From NCBI GenBank assembly GCA_032209605.1, contig JASFXZ010000020.1, positions 1,495,501 to 1,559,500 on the forward strand: a stretch of 64,000 nucleotides of DNA. Reading direction: 5' to 3'. The notes under the pieces are model-generated. The model had not been told where the DNA came from. It ran no database searches and saw only the letters and a list, made by a program, of their open reading frames with translations. How positions within the stretch are numbered: position 1 is the first letter of the stretch; each line of letters begins with the position of its first letter. This document shows, one piece after another, positions 33,101-48,100 of this stretch. A program made the position numbers and the translations under genes. The stretch comes from Mactromeris polynyma. Taxonomy: Eukaryota > Mollusca > Bivalvia > Venerida > Mactridae.

Positions 33101-36100
33101 TAACGTAAAATGTTTATGTTAATGAACACAGTTTTGTGACTCTACTTAATGGTGATACAGTGCGGCCCTCTATTGAGAACCAATCAATCTTCAACAACAG
33201 TATCATTTTTGGCGTAAGCATGTACAATCAATTTTATCTCTCTAGAGTAAAAACCTCTCAGCAACGGTCAAACTTTGCGTCTTTCGAAGGATGTTCCTTT
33301 AGGGAGGTTGCGCTGTACTCGCACGAACAGTTACATATAATACCATTCAGTCGTAAACTGTTACATATAATACCATACAGTCGTAAACTGTTACATATAA
33401 TACCATACAGTCGTAAACTGTTACATACAATACCATACAGTCGTAAACTGTTACATATAATACCATACATTCGTAAACTGTTACATATAATACCATACAG
33501 TCGTAAACTGTTACATATAATACCATACAGTCGTAAACTGTTACATATAATACCATACAGTCGTAAACTGTTACATATATAACCATACAGTCGTAAACTG
33601 TTACATATAATACCATACAGTCGTAAACTGTTACATATATAACCATACAGTCGTAAACTGTTACATATAATACCATACAGTCGTAAACTGTTACATATAA
33701 TACCATACAGTCGTAAACTGTTACATATATAACCATACAGTCGTAAACTGTTACATATAATACCATACAGTCGTAAACTGTTACATATATAACCATACAG
33801 TCGTAAACTGTTACATATAATACCATACAGTCGTAAACTGTTACATATATAACCATACAGTCGTAAACTGTTACATATAATACCATACAGTCGTAAACTG
33901 TTAAGCGAGTCACTGAGTTAAGACGCAAATGTTTTATTGAGAACTATTTTACAGCTACGGTGTATACAAGAGGCGGTGCTGTGGAAGACTTTACTGATTT
34001 AACCGCTAGGTGACGCACATGTTTTATTGAGAACTATTTTACAGCTACGGTGTATACAAGAGGCGGTGCTGTGGAAGACTTTACTGATTTAACCGCTAGA
34101 TGACGCAAATGTTTTATTAAGAACTATTTTACAGCTACGGTGTATACAAGAGGCGGTGCTGTGGAAGACTTTACTGATTTAACCGCTAGATGACGCAAAT
34201 GTTTCATTAAGAACTATTTTACAGCTACGGTGTATACAAGAGGCGGTGCTGTGGAAGACTTTACTGATTTAACCGCTAGATGACGCACATGTTTTAATTA
34301 TAACTATTTTACAGCTACGGTGTATACAAGAGGCGGTGCTGTGGAAGACTTTACTGATTTAACCGCTAGATACTGGAACTGGAGACTTCAGGATGCACCA
34401 GAGTTTGCACTTTCCAACGATGTCATGACATATAGAAATATGGTTGAAAGTTATTCAATCGAAGTGCTGGATCTAAGAAAGGTAAGTAGTGTGTGTTGTT
34501 GTCTTTCAAAGTTCTAGATTGTATCTGGCCTGGTATTCCACCTATCTGCCATTCTTCACAATCGCATTTTCCAAACATGTACTTGAATAAGGAAGCCACA
34601 TACAAAGCACAAGGAGCCATGAGGATATTTATAGTCGGATCTCGTTCATTCGAATTAATCGGGTACACATTTTTATTTCGAATAACACATGGTTTCGAAT
34701 AGCCCATTTTAATTCGACGTTCCTTAGAAGATAAATCGGGATCTGATATTATTTCGGATGGTACCATGAATTCGGATAGAAGGTTTTCGAATAAACGAGG
34801 CCCATCTGTATTGAATGTAAACAACTACAAAAGGGACACAAAAAACAAACACAAATGATGAATGGAAATAGGAGTACCGCCTAGGAAAACGGATAGTGAA
34901 AATAAACGCAACCTCACACATAATCTATCACCCAAATTACTTTTTTACTTTAGTGGTTTATAATATTATTACCTATCTTTAGTATTTACCAATTCACCGC
35001 GCAGTAAATACCCTATTTCAGTAATGTATCCTTATGGCTACATACAGCACGATGCGAAACAATTGTTTGTATGTTTTGTAGGTAGTCAGAACTGGATATT
35101 GATATTTGTACATGTGTTCTCGGGAGAGACAGTGTATGCTGTAAACAGCGAAATCAAATTTTATGACATTGAATACACCTTACCATTGCCAAAACAACAT
35201 TTTTAATACTTTGTACATGCAAGAAATGGTTAATACATGTACTATTAATGAAATAAAATCTCGGAAGGTGCATTCATTTAGGTCAATTTAAAACAACATA
35301 CACTGAAGCAAGGTGAATATATGCAACAATTTGATGTTTGTTTTTATTGTGTGGTAATTAGAAATGTGCACGCTCGGCTTACTGTCCGTCTCGTCACATA
35401 TGACCCTCGTCTAAACAACTATGTTTTGCCGCGAATTATTGCCACATCGTTTACAGCAATTTGTTTACCAAACCGATGCAATTTTGATAATCACAAAATT
35501 GAGTGTGACACTCATAAAGCAGCATTTTGTAAGTTTGGCATTTATGGTCTGTTTCAGTCAAACATTACACGTTATCTGGGCGAATTAAAGAACATTGACA
35601 GGACCATGTTGAACCAAACAACACAAGTTGCGTATGATGTACTGATGGACACATTGCACACCTATCTGGACGGTTACAAATGGAGAAAGTAAGTCTCAGT
35701 TTACACAATCATCTTGGCGTATGTACCTCATTTATATAAATGTTCTTCAATGTGTTTTACTGCATTAACAAGTTAGGGGTTATGCCATGGGTTTGAATTC
35801 CGCCATTAATGAGGTCCAACCACGTTCGTTACTGTCCTTAAAAGGAAGTATTCATCAAGTGTGACTTCATTCTCCATAGTTGTTTTTGATGCTGTGCTCC
35901 ACTATTCCCAAACATGTTTACTCTTGCACCTCCTCAGTCTCTGTTGTTTTCTGTTGTTTTCTGACATCTGTGTGGGGGGGACATTGTCTTATGTATGTGG
36001 CGTTCCCTGTAAGAACTAAATCTCTCTTGAATATATGTTGTAATAACTTGTTTTCACAATCGATTCAAAACCAGTAACTTGAAACTAATGTATGATTTTT

Positions 36101-39100
36101 ATGCTTGAGCGGGTGGCCTTAATCAACAAACTCTGCTCAGCGAATCGGCAAACTGATTTATTGCAGCTTTAATGTACTTAAGTATTTGAGACATCAAAGT
36201 AAAACTGTTCGTCATGTTGGCTTTCAATAACAATGTAAAAATCAACGTGCGCAATATAGAAACAGGTGGATTGTATACGTGTTGGTGGAATAAAACTGGT
36301 TGGTGTAACATGTTCGATACGGTAGCCCTTATCACATGGTACCGGCATGGTTTTTTCTATCTCATTACTACTCCCAGGAACATCCACACCGTCTGTGCGT
36401 TTTCTAAAACAGTTTTGCCCACACAGTGTGTGAGTAAATGGTAAAACTCCGAATGGCAGTTTCCATACAGCATGTTAATATGACGCTGTATAAAAACAAG
36501 GCGAATGTTTTGTTTATTCAGTTACGGACCGATGAATCCAGTCAACTTTCTGGAAGGTATTTGGACAGACCCGGAATCCTTTATGCCAGCAAAACTTGTA
36601 ACTGTCGAAGATTTCAACGACTTTATTGACAAGATAGAACTTTGGGGTTTGCAGGTAGGTTATTGTGTATTTATAATAAACATTCAGTAAAAGTTATTAC
36701 TTAGTTCTCCACGAAACGAACATTCTGTGAGATGTTATCCTGAAACGAATATTCTGTGGGTTGTTATCCTGAAACGAACATTCTGTGAGTTGTTATCCTG
36801 AAACAAACCTTCTGTGAGTTGTTATCCTGAAACGAACATTCTGTTGGTTGTTATCCTGAAACGAACATTCTGTTAGTTGTTATCCTGAAACGAACATTCT
36901 GTGAGTTGTTATCCTGAAACGAACATTCTGTTGGTTGTTATCCTGAAACGAACATTCTGTGAGTTGTTATCCTGAAACGAACATTATGTGGGTTGTTATA
37001 CTGAAACGAACATTCTGTGAGTTGTTATCCTGAAACGAACATTATGTGGGTTGTTATCATGAAACGAACATTCTGTGAGTTGTTATCCTGAAACGAACCT
37101 TCTGTTGGTTGTTATACTGAAACGAACATTCTGTGAGTTGTTATCCTGAAACGAACCTTCTGTTGGTTGTTATACCGAAACGAACATTCTGTTGGTTGTT
37201 ATACTGAAACGAACATTCTGTGAGTTGTTATCCTGAAACGAACATTCTGTGAGTTGTTATCCTGAAACGAACATTCTGTTGGTTGTTATCCTGAAACGAA
37301 CCTTCTGTGAGATGTTATCCTGAAACGAACATTCTGTTGGTTGTTATCATGAAACGAACCTTCTGTGGGTTGTTATCCTGAAACAAACATTCTGTGAGAT
37401 GTTATCCTGAAACAAACATTCTGTGAGATGTTATCCTGAAACGAACCTTCTGTTGGTTGTTATCCTGAAACGAACCTTCTGTTGGTTGTTATCCTGAAAC
37501 GAACCTTCTGTTGGTTGTTATCCTTAAAAAAACATTCTGTGAGATGTTATCCTGAAACGAACCTTCTGTTGGTTGTTATCCTGAAACGAACCTTCTGTTG
37601 GTTGTTATCCTGAAACGAACCTTCTGTGAGATGTTATCCTGAAACAAACCTTCTGTGGGATGTTATCCTGAAACGAACATTCTGTGAGATGTTATCCTGA
37701 AACAAACCGTCTGTTGGTTGTTATCCTGAAACGAGCACGAACCATATGTGGATTTTTTATACAAGACGGCGTTACATTTTAACCAGGTTTTCGTAGATTT
37801 TCGGGTGGTCGGGCGGGCGTCAAACAGGGAATTTCCGGCGAATAACTTGTCATTGATCATTTTGAAACCAAACTTGGTGTATAGTAAGAACATGTGGTCA
37901 AGGTCACCGATACTAAAAATACAAATTTGGTTTCCGGCAAATAACTTTAGTTTCGTTGATCATATTAATATCAAACTTGGTGTATAGTAAGAACATGTGG
38001 TCAAGGTCACCGATACTAGAAATACAAATTTAGTTTCCGGCAAATAACTTTAGTTTCGTTGATCATATTAATATCAAACTTGGTGTATAGTAAGAACATG
38101 TGGGGAGCTCGCTTGGGATTGCTTTTGGGTTCGTTCCATCAAAGGTCAAGGTCACCGATACTAAAAATACAAATTTGGTTTCCGGCAAATAACTTAGTTT
38201 CGTTGATCATATTGATATCAAACTTGGTGTATAGTAAGAACATGTGGAGAGCTTTTGGGGCCGCTCGGACAAAGGTCAAGGTTACTGTTACTCAAAATAG
38301 AAAATCGGTTGGCGGCAAATAACTTTAGTTTCCTATGTCATCTTGACTGCAATCTTGATGTATATTATCAACATGTGAAGAGCTCGCTTGGGATTGGTGT
38401 TGGACCAACCCCGTCCAAGGTCCCTGTTACTAGAAATAGTAAATTGATTTCTGACAATTAGGTTGAAAACCTGGTTTGTGGGCATTGCTCATTTCTTGTT
38501 TATGTTTTATTAGGTTAAAAAGCTGATGGCTCTTCTTTCAGGTAGATGATCTGATTGCAAGGATGAATGTATCCATTGCAGAAAATACGACCAACCATAA
38601 TGCAACAATGGTAGGAAACTTAATGACAAATATGTCCCACTTAATCAAATGGATTTACAAAGATGTAGAGCTATCTGGCTCATCTGAACGTAAATTGTTT
38701 AATGGACTTCATCCAGTAATGTTTTATTTCATGTCATTTAAAGTTAAGCATTTACAGAAGGCAGTGTTTCGTTCTTTCATCGAGGATTGTACTGATACGT
38801 ATTACACATAGGGTGGCGATTTTGAGTAACAAGTAGTCCTATAAATAAGACCCTACATAACTATTTAAAATATACGCCGATTCCGCATCGACAGTTGTTT
38901 AAATGACCTTAAATCACTCAACTTTACAGGCATCGGAATAATTTTGACATGCTGACGAAACGATAGTCACTTACGTTCGATTTATTTAGTTTGTCTAGCA
39001 ATTTTCATAGTCACAGCGGCATTTCTATGACAGTGAAAGCTGTCTTTTAAATGCACAATCGCATAAGCTTTATTTACACATGTTTACTGTTCTACATTTG

Positions 39101-42100
39101 GGACATTAGCGAGTCGTTAAAAGCGGCTCGCTGAATGGCTGCGGACGTATGTCGTCTCAACTGTCTTAATATAGGAAATATCAGTTGTGCGGGAGTTATA
39201 AAGCAGAGGGTGATTATGAAGGTATCGGAATAAGCGACCGATGCTAAAGAAGAGTACCATTTGCATGTAGATTTTGCAACCTTGTTAACATAGATAAAGT
39301 TTGACGTCAGTTAGCCTAACCTAACAATTATCTAGTTCAATTAATATAAATGTTGTTGCTTTGTTCAAATGGATTAAACATGTAGATTTGTTACCATTTT
39401 AACAAAGTTTGTTGTCAGATAGAATAACCTAACACCTAGTGCCATAACTGGTCAGAGCAAATTTGTGATTGCGAGTACTTACTGTGTATATAAATAACTG
39501 GGGAGCGAATTGATTCAGGTAAACTCTTTTGAATCAACTTATTGTAAGAAAATGCAGCTGGTACCCTGTGAGTAACGTCACTATTACCGGAACTAGTATA
39601 TAGTTCGCGGAAACGATGAAAATTTGACTAAGTGGGAAAGTCTGTTTTAGCGTTTTGCATAGTGTAGTAATATTTTCTGTCTTCCATACTAGGTACGTGT
39701 TATGCCTCAACTTGATAAACTTATCACTAACTCGTCAACGGATATAGTATTGTATATACCATTCGGCGATTACCTTGGTAACACGTCATTGTCAGATGCC
39801 AACAAGTAAGTGCTTAGAAAGTGCATACATCTACGGAGTACCGTTTAACTGTTGTTAACTACCATTCGAATTCATTGGGTCCGAAGTTTTATTTCCAATA
39901 ATGCATGGTTTCGAATAGCCCATATCAATTCGATGTGCATAAGAAGATACACCTGATATTTATTACGGATGATACCAAGCATTAAGATAGAAGTTTGTCG
40001 AAAACATGAGGTCCGACTGTACCGCTTTTAGATAATCAAGGACAGTTCAGCCAGAGTTGTCTTCTCTTGAGCATCAACCTATCTTACGCATTATCAATTT
40101 TGTCATCTTATAAGAATTTACCATCAATTTAACCTCCGTTGAGCAACAACCTCTCTGCAACAACAGTTATTTATTTTCCTGTTATAACTTATAAGACTTT
40201 ACCATAAATGTAACTTCTTTAGAGCAACAACCTCTCCGCTACACACACAATTATGTCTCCCATGGGGAAAGTGTTTTCTATTTAGAGGCTGTTGATTAAG
40301 AGAGGTCAAATTGAAAGTAAATATGGGAAACTTCGTTGTTGAAGAGAGGTTAATTGTTGATCAAGAGAAGGACGCCCTGGAGGGCTTGCACTGTAAACGA
40401 AGAAAGGTTGCTTGTATTACAAAATACTTTGAAAGTTTTCGCCGAGTATATCACTCTTGAAGTACAGTCAGTAAGAATGATGACGTGTACTTGTGATCGG
40501 CACGTGGCATTATTGGAATTAACGAATCGAAATACACAATAAATGTGAGGTCAAAGAAAAAAATGACAGTTTAGATTGTTTGGAAAATGTGTGTAGCCAA
40601 CTTTTGCAATCCTTCCTATCATATTTTAGGACTTTGTTGCGTACAAGGGCCGGTGCAGCAGTTGACGGGTTCCGATCACAGTACCAGAAGCTCCGGGACT
40701 ATCTCATTGAGGTAAAATAACAAGTTGAGAATGTCTTGTGTACTTGCGTTTATTTATCGACGCCAGGGGAAGAATGTTAGTCATTTTAGATTTTTGGAGG
40801 ATAGTGCATAATGCAGAAGATGCCCCAGTTCCAGAAGCACCCTTGCTTCTGTAAAGCATCGTACACGGGACCTCGGTTTTTCAAAGTCTTGTCCGAAACA
40901 CTATTAGTACTGTCAGTGGTGGAGCGAGGGATCGAACCTGCGATGCCTGGATTACTAGTCCAGCGCATTACCATTGGACCACGGACCCGCTACAGAATAC
41001 ATAGATATATAGAATACCGTTAATGTGTTTGCTATGTATATTGGTCAATATTTTCAAAAACGTGTTTTCATTGGTCAATCTTTTCAAAAAATGTGTTTTC
41101 ATTGGTCAATATTTTCAAAAAACGTGTTTTCATTGGCTGACAACCTCGCACTTTGTTTACAATCGTTCTAAAGTAAATAAAAACGGACTATAGCACATCC
41201 AGCCTGTAATTGGAAGAAAATTATTTCTTTTTATTCAACTTCAAGAGCGAGTTTTAAATGAAGTGCGTGATGAAAATAGACGAATGTGCGAGTGTGTATG
41301 TTGCACAGACTATACCCCAGCATAGCTATCCAAAAAGTGTCCCGTTGAAAGACGGTGTTTTAAATAATTCTTTGCACTTCCACATGTATATTGTATTCCT
41401 CTTTATTGTTGTATAACATTTGTTTTACTTCAAACTTTGCTACATACAGACATACACGTAAGACAATGCTTTGTTAGGTAAAACTACACTGTTCATCGGC
41501 TTTGCCTCGCGTAACATGGTGCTTGATTCTTTCGTATTGTTCATCTTCCTACGTCTGTAAGACGAAACCTTTAAAACATTTCAGGTATATATGCCGAACA
41601 CCAGGAGTAATTATGGAGTGAACTTATTTGCTGAAGGTGAGGATTATTACAGGGCATGTCTAAAATGGCATTTAGGTATCGATATAACACCGGAAGAAGT
41701 ACACAAGAAAGGACTAGAAGAGGTTGATAGAATAAGTGGAGAAATGCGCAAAGTAAGTACGGTTGAATCTAGTTGGTTTGTATAGCGATAAGTAGGCCTA
41801 ACCAGAGCACGCGGGTAACGAACCATAGCACGTGGGTAACGAACCATAGCTCGTGGGTAAGGAACCAGAGCACGTGGGTAAGGAACCAGAGCACGTGGGT
41901 AAGGAACCAGAGCACGTGGGTAACGAACAAGAGCACGTGGGTAACGAACTAGAGCACGTGGGTAACGAACCAGTACTAAACTGCTCCTCTACAAGCATTT
42001 GATAACTTTTCTACATAAATCAGAGTTCAGAAGCGGAGGACAAAGACTTTAAATGTGTAACCTTCAGTCGAATTGTCACGGAAGAACATACGTCCCGCAT

Positions 42101-45100
42101 GGATTTCAAACTCACAACATCTATATTAGCAGTCGAGCGCTCTACCAACTGAGCTAACTAGTCGGGCTATGGTTAAATCTAGAATAAAAGTATATTAGTT
42201 CATTCACAGTAAAAGTGAATACAGAAGACGAATAGGACATGCCGCATACAAAGTGTGGTACCTCCCTAAAAGCGCAGGAAAGCATATACATGTACATACA
42301 TGCAATCAATTACAGCGCATGAAAGCATATACATGTACATACATGCAATCAATTACAGCGCAGGAAAGCATATACATGTACATACATGCAATCAATTACA
42401 GCGCAGGAAAGCATATACATGTACATACATGCAATCAATTACAGCGCAGGAAAGCATATACATGTACATACATGCAATCAATTACAGCGCAGGAAAGCAT
42501 ATACATGTACATACATGCAATCAATTACAGCGCAGGAAAGCATATACATGTACATACATGCAATCAATTACAGCGCAGGAAAGCATATACATGTACATAC
42601 ATGCAATCAATTACAGCGCAGGAAAGCATATACATGTACATACATGCAATCAATTACAGCGCAGGAAAGCATATACATGTACATACATGCAATCAATTAC
42701 AGCGCAGGAAAGCATATACATGTACATACATGCAATCAATTACAGCGCAGGAAAGCATATACATGTACATACATGCAATCAATAACAGCGCAGGAAAGCA
42801 TATACATGTACATACATGCAATCAATTACAGCACAGGAAAGCATATACATGTACATACATGCAATCAATTACAGCGCAGGAAAGCATATACATGTACATA
42901 CATGCAATCAATTACAGCGCAGGAAAGCATATACATGTACATACATGCAATCAATTACAAAACAAAAGAAGCAAAACAACCTTACACTTATCATCCAAAT
43001 GAAACGAAAAGTGTAAATAAAATCATTACGAGCTCCACAATATATGACAGTGGGGAACTCAGGATAACTCATGTTGAACATAAATATGTAAAACAAAAGA
43101 ACTTAAATGCCAAACGATCGTGTATTGAAAGACTCTGACGTTATAAACTCTGACTCTTTCCTTACAAAACAAGCTTTCCGTTTTACTATTATTTATAAAT
43201 ACTCTTGAGCAAATGAAACATGCAATATGGGGGTATAACTCTTTCAAAAACTTCATGCTAGGTAATTTTCATTTTTACAGGTCATGAATCGACTGAATTT
43301 CATTGGAACTGTCAAAGAATTCTTCTCATCACTATTCAATGATTCCAGATTTTTCATCCAATCTCCGGTAAGTTATGAAATGTTTGTGCCGGAATACAAG
43401 CTATTATCACGAACAACTCGTGACATGTTCTCTGTTATGATGCTGGCATGAATGCATAAACTCTTTAAACCCATAAAATTGCACTGCAATTTTTCGATAG
43501 AGTGCCAACATTAAGATAAACACATGAAATACACTGTAAATCATTTTCAATATATTACCGGTGACAGCTGAAATCGGTTGCCGCTCAAAGGTTCAATCTG
43601 AAAGAAAAAGGACATCATTTAAATGCGTGTGTGTCAACTCACAGAACAATCATGCGTGCTGTAACCAATGACGAATTTCTTAGCTTACTTTATTATCCGT
43701 CATACGGTTATACTCAATGATAGCAAATACATGTAGTTGTATTAGCTTACAACGTCATCCGGTGTACGGTTGCAACCAGTGACGAAATTATTTCCTAAAA
43801 GTATTATCCGGTGTACGGTTGCAACCAGTGACGAATTATATGTTCGCATACGGATGCAGGTCTATGACGATTTCACTAGCTTACAACGTCACCCGGCCTA
43901 CGGTAACAACCAGTGATGCACTTTTTGCCGTACATTGTCATCCGGTGCACGGTTGCAAACAGTGAATAACTGGTGTGTTGATAACTATTCACACATAGAC
44001 CCTGTGTCCATTAAAGGTGTTTGCGGCTTACGTTTCGCAACGTTTGTAATTTGGTTCCCCGTGGGCAGTGAATGTGGTGGGTCAGGGATACAAAACAAAA
44101 CGGAGTTTAGTAACGTTCGCAACTGTAAGCCGTAACTGAACGCACGGTAGGGAATACTACAATCACTTTACCTGCCTTGCGTTCAGTTACGACTTAGGGA
44201 AGTCGTTCACAATTCGCGTCGCTAAAAAGTGAATTGACCGCCTTGTTTGTATTCTGGTCCTCTGCCTCAAAGACAGTAAAGACAGGGAACCAGCCCTGTG
44301 TTCATTTTGCAATTTGGTTCCCCGTGTGCATACAATGTGATACGGTGGGCCAGGGATACAAAATAAAATGTGAACGACAGTTAGCCGTAACCGAACGCAT
44401 TGTTTGACTCTCGGGTTGCTCGAGCGAGTGGGCACACAGTGGGCGCGCACTTTTTGGCAAACAGTGCGTTCAGTACTTAAATGCGTTCACAGTTTCGTAA
44501 CTCGAGCGAGTGTTAGCCTTAACCGAACGCAAGGCTGAACAATTCATGCGTGGTAAAATCGATATACCTTGAAAACCAATGTGTATGTTTTGATTTAACA
44601 GTGTTATAATACGACAATAATTCGTGAAGTGATTTACACAAAATGGATATTAGTCGTTCTGGTTTCGATTTTTGTAGCGCTTGGCATAATATACTGTTTG
44701 ACACAAGTATTATATATTGGTTTATTATTTTGATTATGCATTTTGTTAAAATGTTTGTTGGTAAATGACTCTATTTAAAATATATACCATTCGCGTGATA
44801 TAGTAGTCAAGTGTGTCTGAGTGACGTATGATGTAGATGGTAGTGTATGTGTACATGTACTGTCTGAGTGACGTATGATATAGATGGTAGTGTATGTGTA
44901 CATGTACTGTCTGAGTGACGTATGATATAGATGGTAGTGTATGTGTACATGTACTGTCTGAGTGACGTATGATATATATGGTTGTGTATGTGTACATGTA
45001 CTGTCTGAGTGACGTATGATATAGATGGTAGTGTATGTGTACATGTACTGTCTGAGTGACGTATGATGTAGATGGTAGTGTATGTGTACATGTACTGTCT

Positions 45101-48100
45101 GAGTGACGTATGATATAGATGGTAGTGTATGTGTACATGTACTGTCTGAGTGACGTATGATATAGATGGTAGTGTATGTGTACATGTACTGTCTGAGTGA
45201 CGTATGATATATATGGTAGTGTATGTGTACATGTACTGTCTGAGTGACGTATGATATAGATTGTAGTGTATGTGTACATGTACTGTCTGAGTGACGTATG
45301 ATATAGATTGTAGTGTATGTGTACATGTACTGTCTGAGTGACGTATGATGTAGATTGTAGTGTATGTGTACATGTACTGTCTGAGTGACGTATGATGTAG
45401 ATGGTAGTGTATGTGTACATGTACTGTCTGAGTGACGTATGATGTAGATTGTAGTGTATGTGTACATGTACTGTCTGAGTGACGTATGATATATATGGTA
45501 GTGTATGTGTACATGTACTGTCTGAGTGACGTATGATGTAGATTGTAGTGTATGTGTACATGTACTGTCTGAGTGACGTATGATGTAGATTGTAGTGTAT
45601 GTGTACATGTACTGTCTGAGTGACGTATGATGTAGATGGTAGTGTATGTGTACATGTACTGTCTGAGTGACGTATGATGTAGATGGTAGTGTATGTGTAC
45701 ATGTACTGTCTGAGTGACGTATGATATAGATGGTAGTGTATGTGTACATGTACTGTCTGAGTGACGTATGATGTAGATTGTAGTGTATGTGTACATGTAC
45801 TGTCTGAGTGACGTATGATGTAGATTGTAGTGTATGTGTACATGTACTGTCTGAGTGACGTATGATGTAGATTGTAGTGCAAGTGTACATGTACTGTCTG
45901 AGTGACGTATGATGTAGATTGTAGTGTATGTGTACATGTACTGTCTGAGTGACGTATGATATAGATGGTAGTGTATGTGTACATGTACTGCCTGAGTGAC
46001 GTATGATGTAGATTGTAATGTATGTGTTCATGTACTGTCTGAGTGACGTATGATATATATGGTAGTGTATGTGTACATGTACTGTCTGAGTGACGTATGA
46101 TATAGATGGTAGTGTATGTGTACATGTACTGCCTGAGTGACGTATGATGTAGATTGTAGTGTTTGTGTTCATGTACTGTCTGAGTGACGTATGATGTAGA
46201 TGGTAGTGTATGTGTACATGTACTGTCTGAGTGACGTATGATATATATGGTAGTGTATGTGTACATGTACTGTCTGAGTGACGTATGATGTAGATTGTAG
46301 TGCATGTGTACATGTACTGTCTGAGTGACGTATGATATAGATGGTAGTGTATGTGTACATGTACTGTCTGAGTGCCGTATGATATAGATGGTAGTGTATG
46401 TGTACATGTACTGTCTGAGTGACGTATGATGTAGATTGTAGTGTATGTGTACATGTACTGTCTGAGTGACGTATGATATATATGGTAGTGTATGTGTACA
46501 TGTACTGTCTGAGTGACGTATGATATAGACGGTAGTGTATGTGTACATGTACTGTCTGAGTGACGTATGCTATATATGCTAGTGTATGTGTACATGTACT
46601 GTCTGAGTGACGTATGATATAGATGGTAGTGTATGTGTACATGTACTGTCTGAGTGACGTATGATATAGATGGTAGTGTATGTGTACATGTACTGTCTGA
46701 GTGACGTATGATGTAGATGGTAGTGTATGTGTACATGTACTGTCTGAGTGACGTATGATATAGATGGTAGTGTATGTGTACATGTACTGTCTGAGTGACG
46801 TATGATGTAGATGGTAGTGTATGTGTACATGTACTGTCTGAGTGACGTATGATGTAGATTGTAGTGTATGTGTACATGTACTGTCTGAGTGACGTATGAT
46901 GTAGATGGTAGTGTATGTGTACATGTACTGTCTGAGTGACGTATGATGTAGATAGTAGTGTATGTGTACATGTACTGTCTGAGTGACGTATGATATAGAT
47001 GGTAGTGTATGTGTACATGTACTGTCTGAGTGACGTATGATGTAGATTGTAGTGTATGTGTACATGTACTGTCTGAGTGACGTATGATGTAGATTGTAGT
47101 GTATGTGTACATGTACTGTCTGAGTGACGTATGATGTAGATTGTAGTGCAAGTGTACATGTACTGGCTGAGTGACGTATGATGTAGATTGTAGTGTATGT
47201 GTACATGTACTGTCTGAGTGACGTATGATATAGATGGTAGTGTATGTGTACATGTACTGCCTGAGTGACGTATGATGTAGATTGTAATGTATGTGTTCAT
47301 GTACTGTCTGAGTGACGTATGATGTAGATGGTAGTGTATGTGTACATGTACTGTCTGAGTGACGTATGATATAGATGGTAGTGTATGTGTACATGTACTG
47401 CCTGAGTGACGTATGATGTAGATTGTAGTGTATGTGTTCATGTACTGTCTGAGTGACGTATGATGTAGATGGTAGTGTATGTGTACATGTACTGTCTGAG
47501 TGACGTATGATATATATGGTAGTGTATGTGTACATGTACTGTCTGAGTGACGTATGATGTAGATTGTAGTGCATGTGTACATGTACTGTCTGAGTGACGT
47601 ATGATATAGATGGTAGTGTATGTGTACATGTACTGTCTGAGTGCCGTATGATATAGATGGTAGTGTATGTGTACATGTACTGTCTGAGTGACGTATGATG
47701 TAGATTGTAGTGTATGTGTACATGTACTGTCTGAGTGACGTATGATATATATGCTAGTGTATGTGTACATGTACTGTCTGAGTGACGTATGATATAGACG
47801 GTAGTGTATGTGTACATGTACTGTCTGAGTGACGTATGATATATATGCTAGTGTATGTGTACATGTACTGTCTGAGTGACGTATGATATAGATGGTAGTG
47901 TATGTGTACATGTACTGTCTGAGTGACGTATGATATAGATGGTAGTGTATGTGTACATGTACTGTCTGAGTGACGTATGATGTAGATGGTAGTGTATGTG
48001 TACATGTACTGTCTGAGTGACGTGTGATATAGATGGTAGTGTATGTGTACATGTACTGTCTGAGTGACGTATGATGTAGATGGTAGTGTATGTGTACATG

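Noticed and set aside
33136..33928. 148- and 193-codon frames
   Set aside because: By-product of the 30-bp array in intron 1.
35321..35557. Longer exon 3 starting near 35321
   Set aside because: The frame is open, but the residues before SNITRYL do not fit the family, and exon 2 phase 0 joins cleanly at 35558.
40917..40988. Functional tRNA-Thr (AGT) on the minus strand
   Set aside because: The anticodon arm is good, but the acceptor stem and part of the T arm do not pair. It is read as a SINE head or pseudogene.
42091..42167. Functional tRNA on the minus strand
   Set aside because: The A box is strong, but the anticodon stem is mismatched and the acceptor stem imperfect.
42253..43138. 249-250 codon frames in two phases
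   Set aside because: By-product of the stop-free 43-bp array in intron 8.
44775..47723. 982-codon minus-strand open frame and overlapping frames
   Set aside because: It is produced by a 47-bp unit with no stop in any minus-strand frame. All three frames are equally open, unit changes are not codon-biased, and it lies antisense in an intron.
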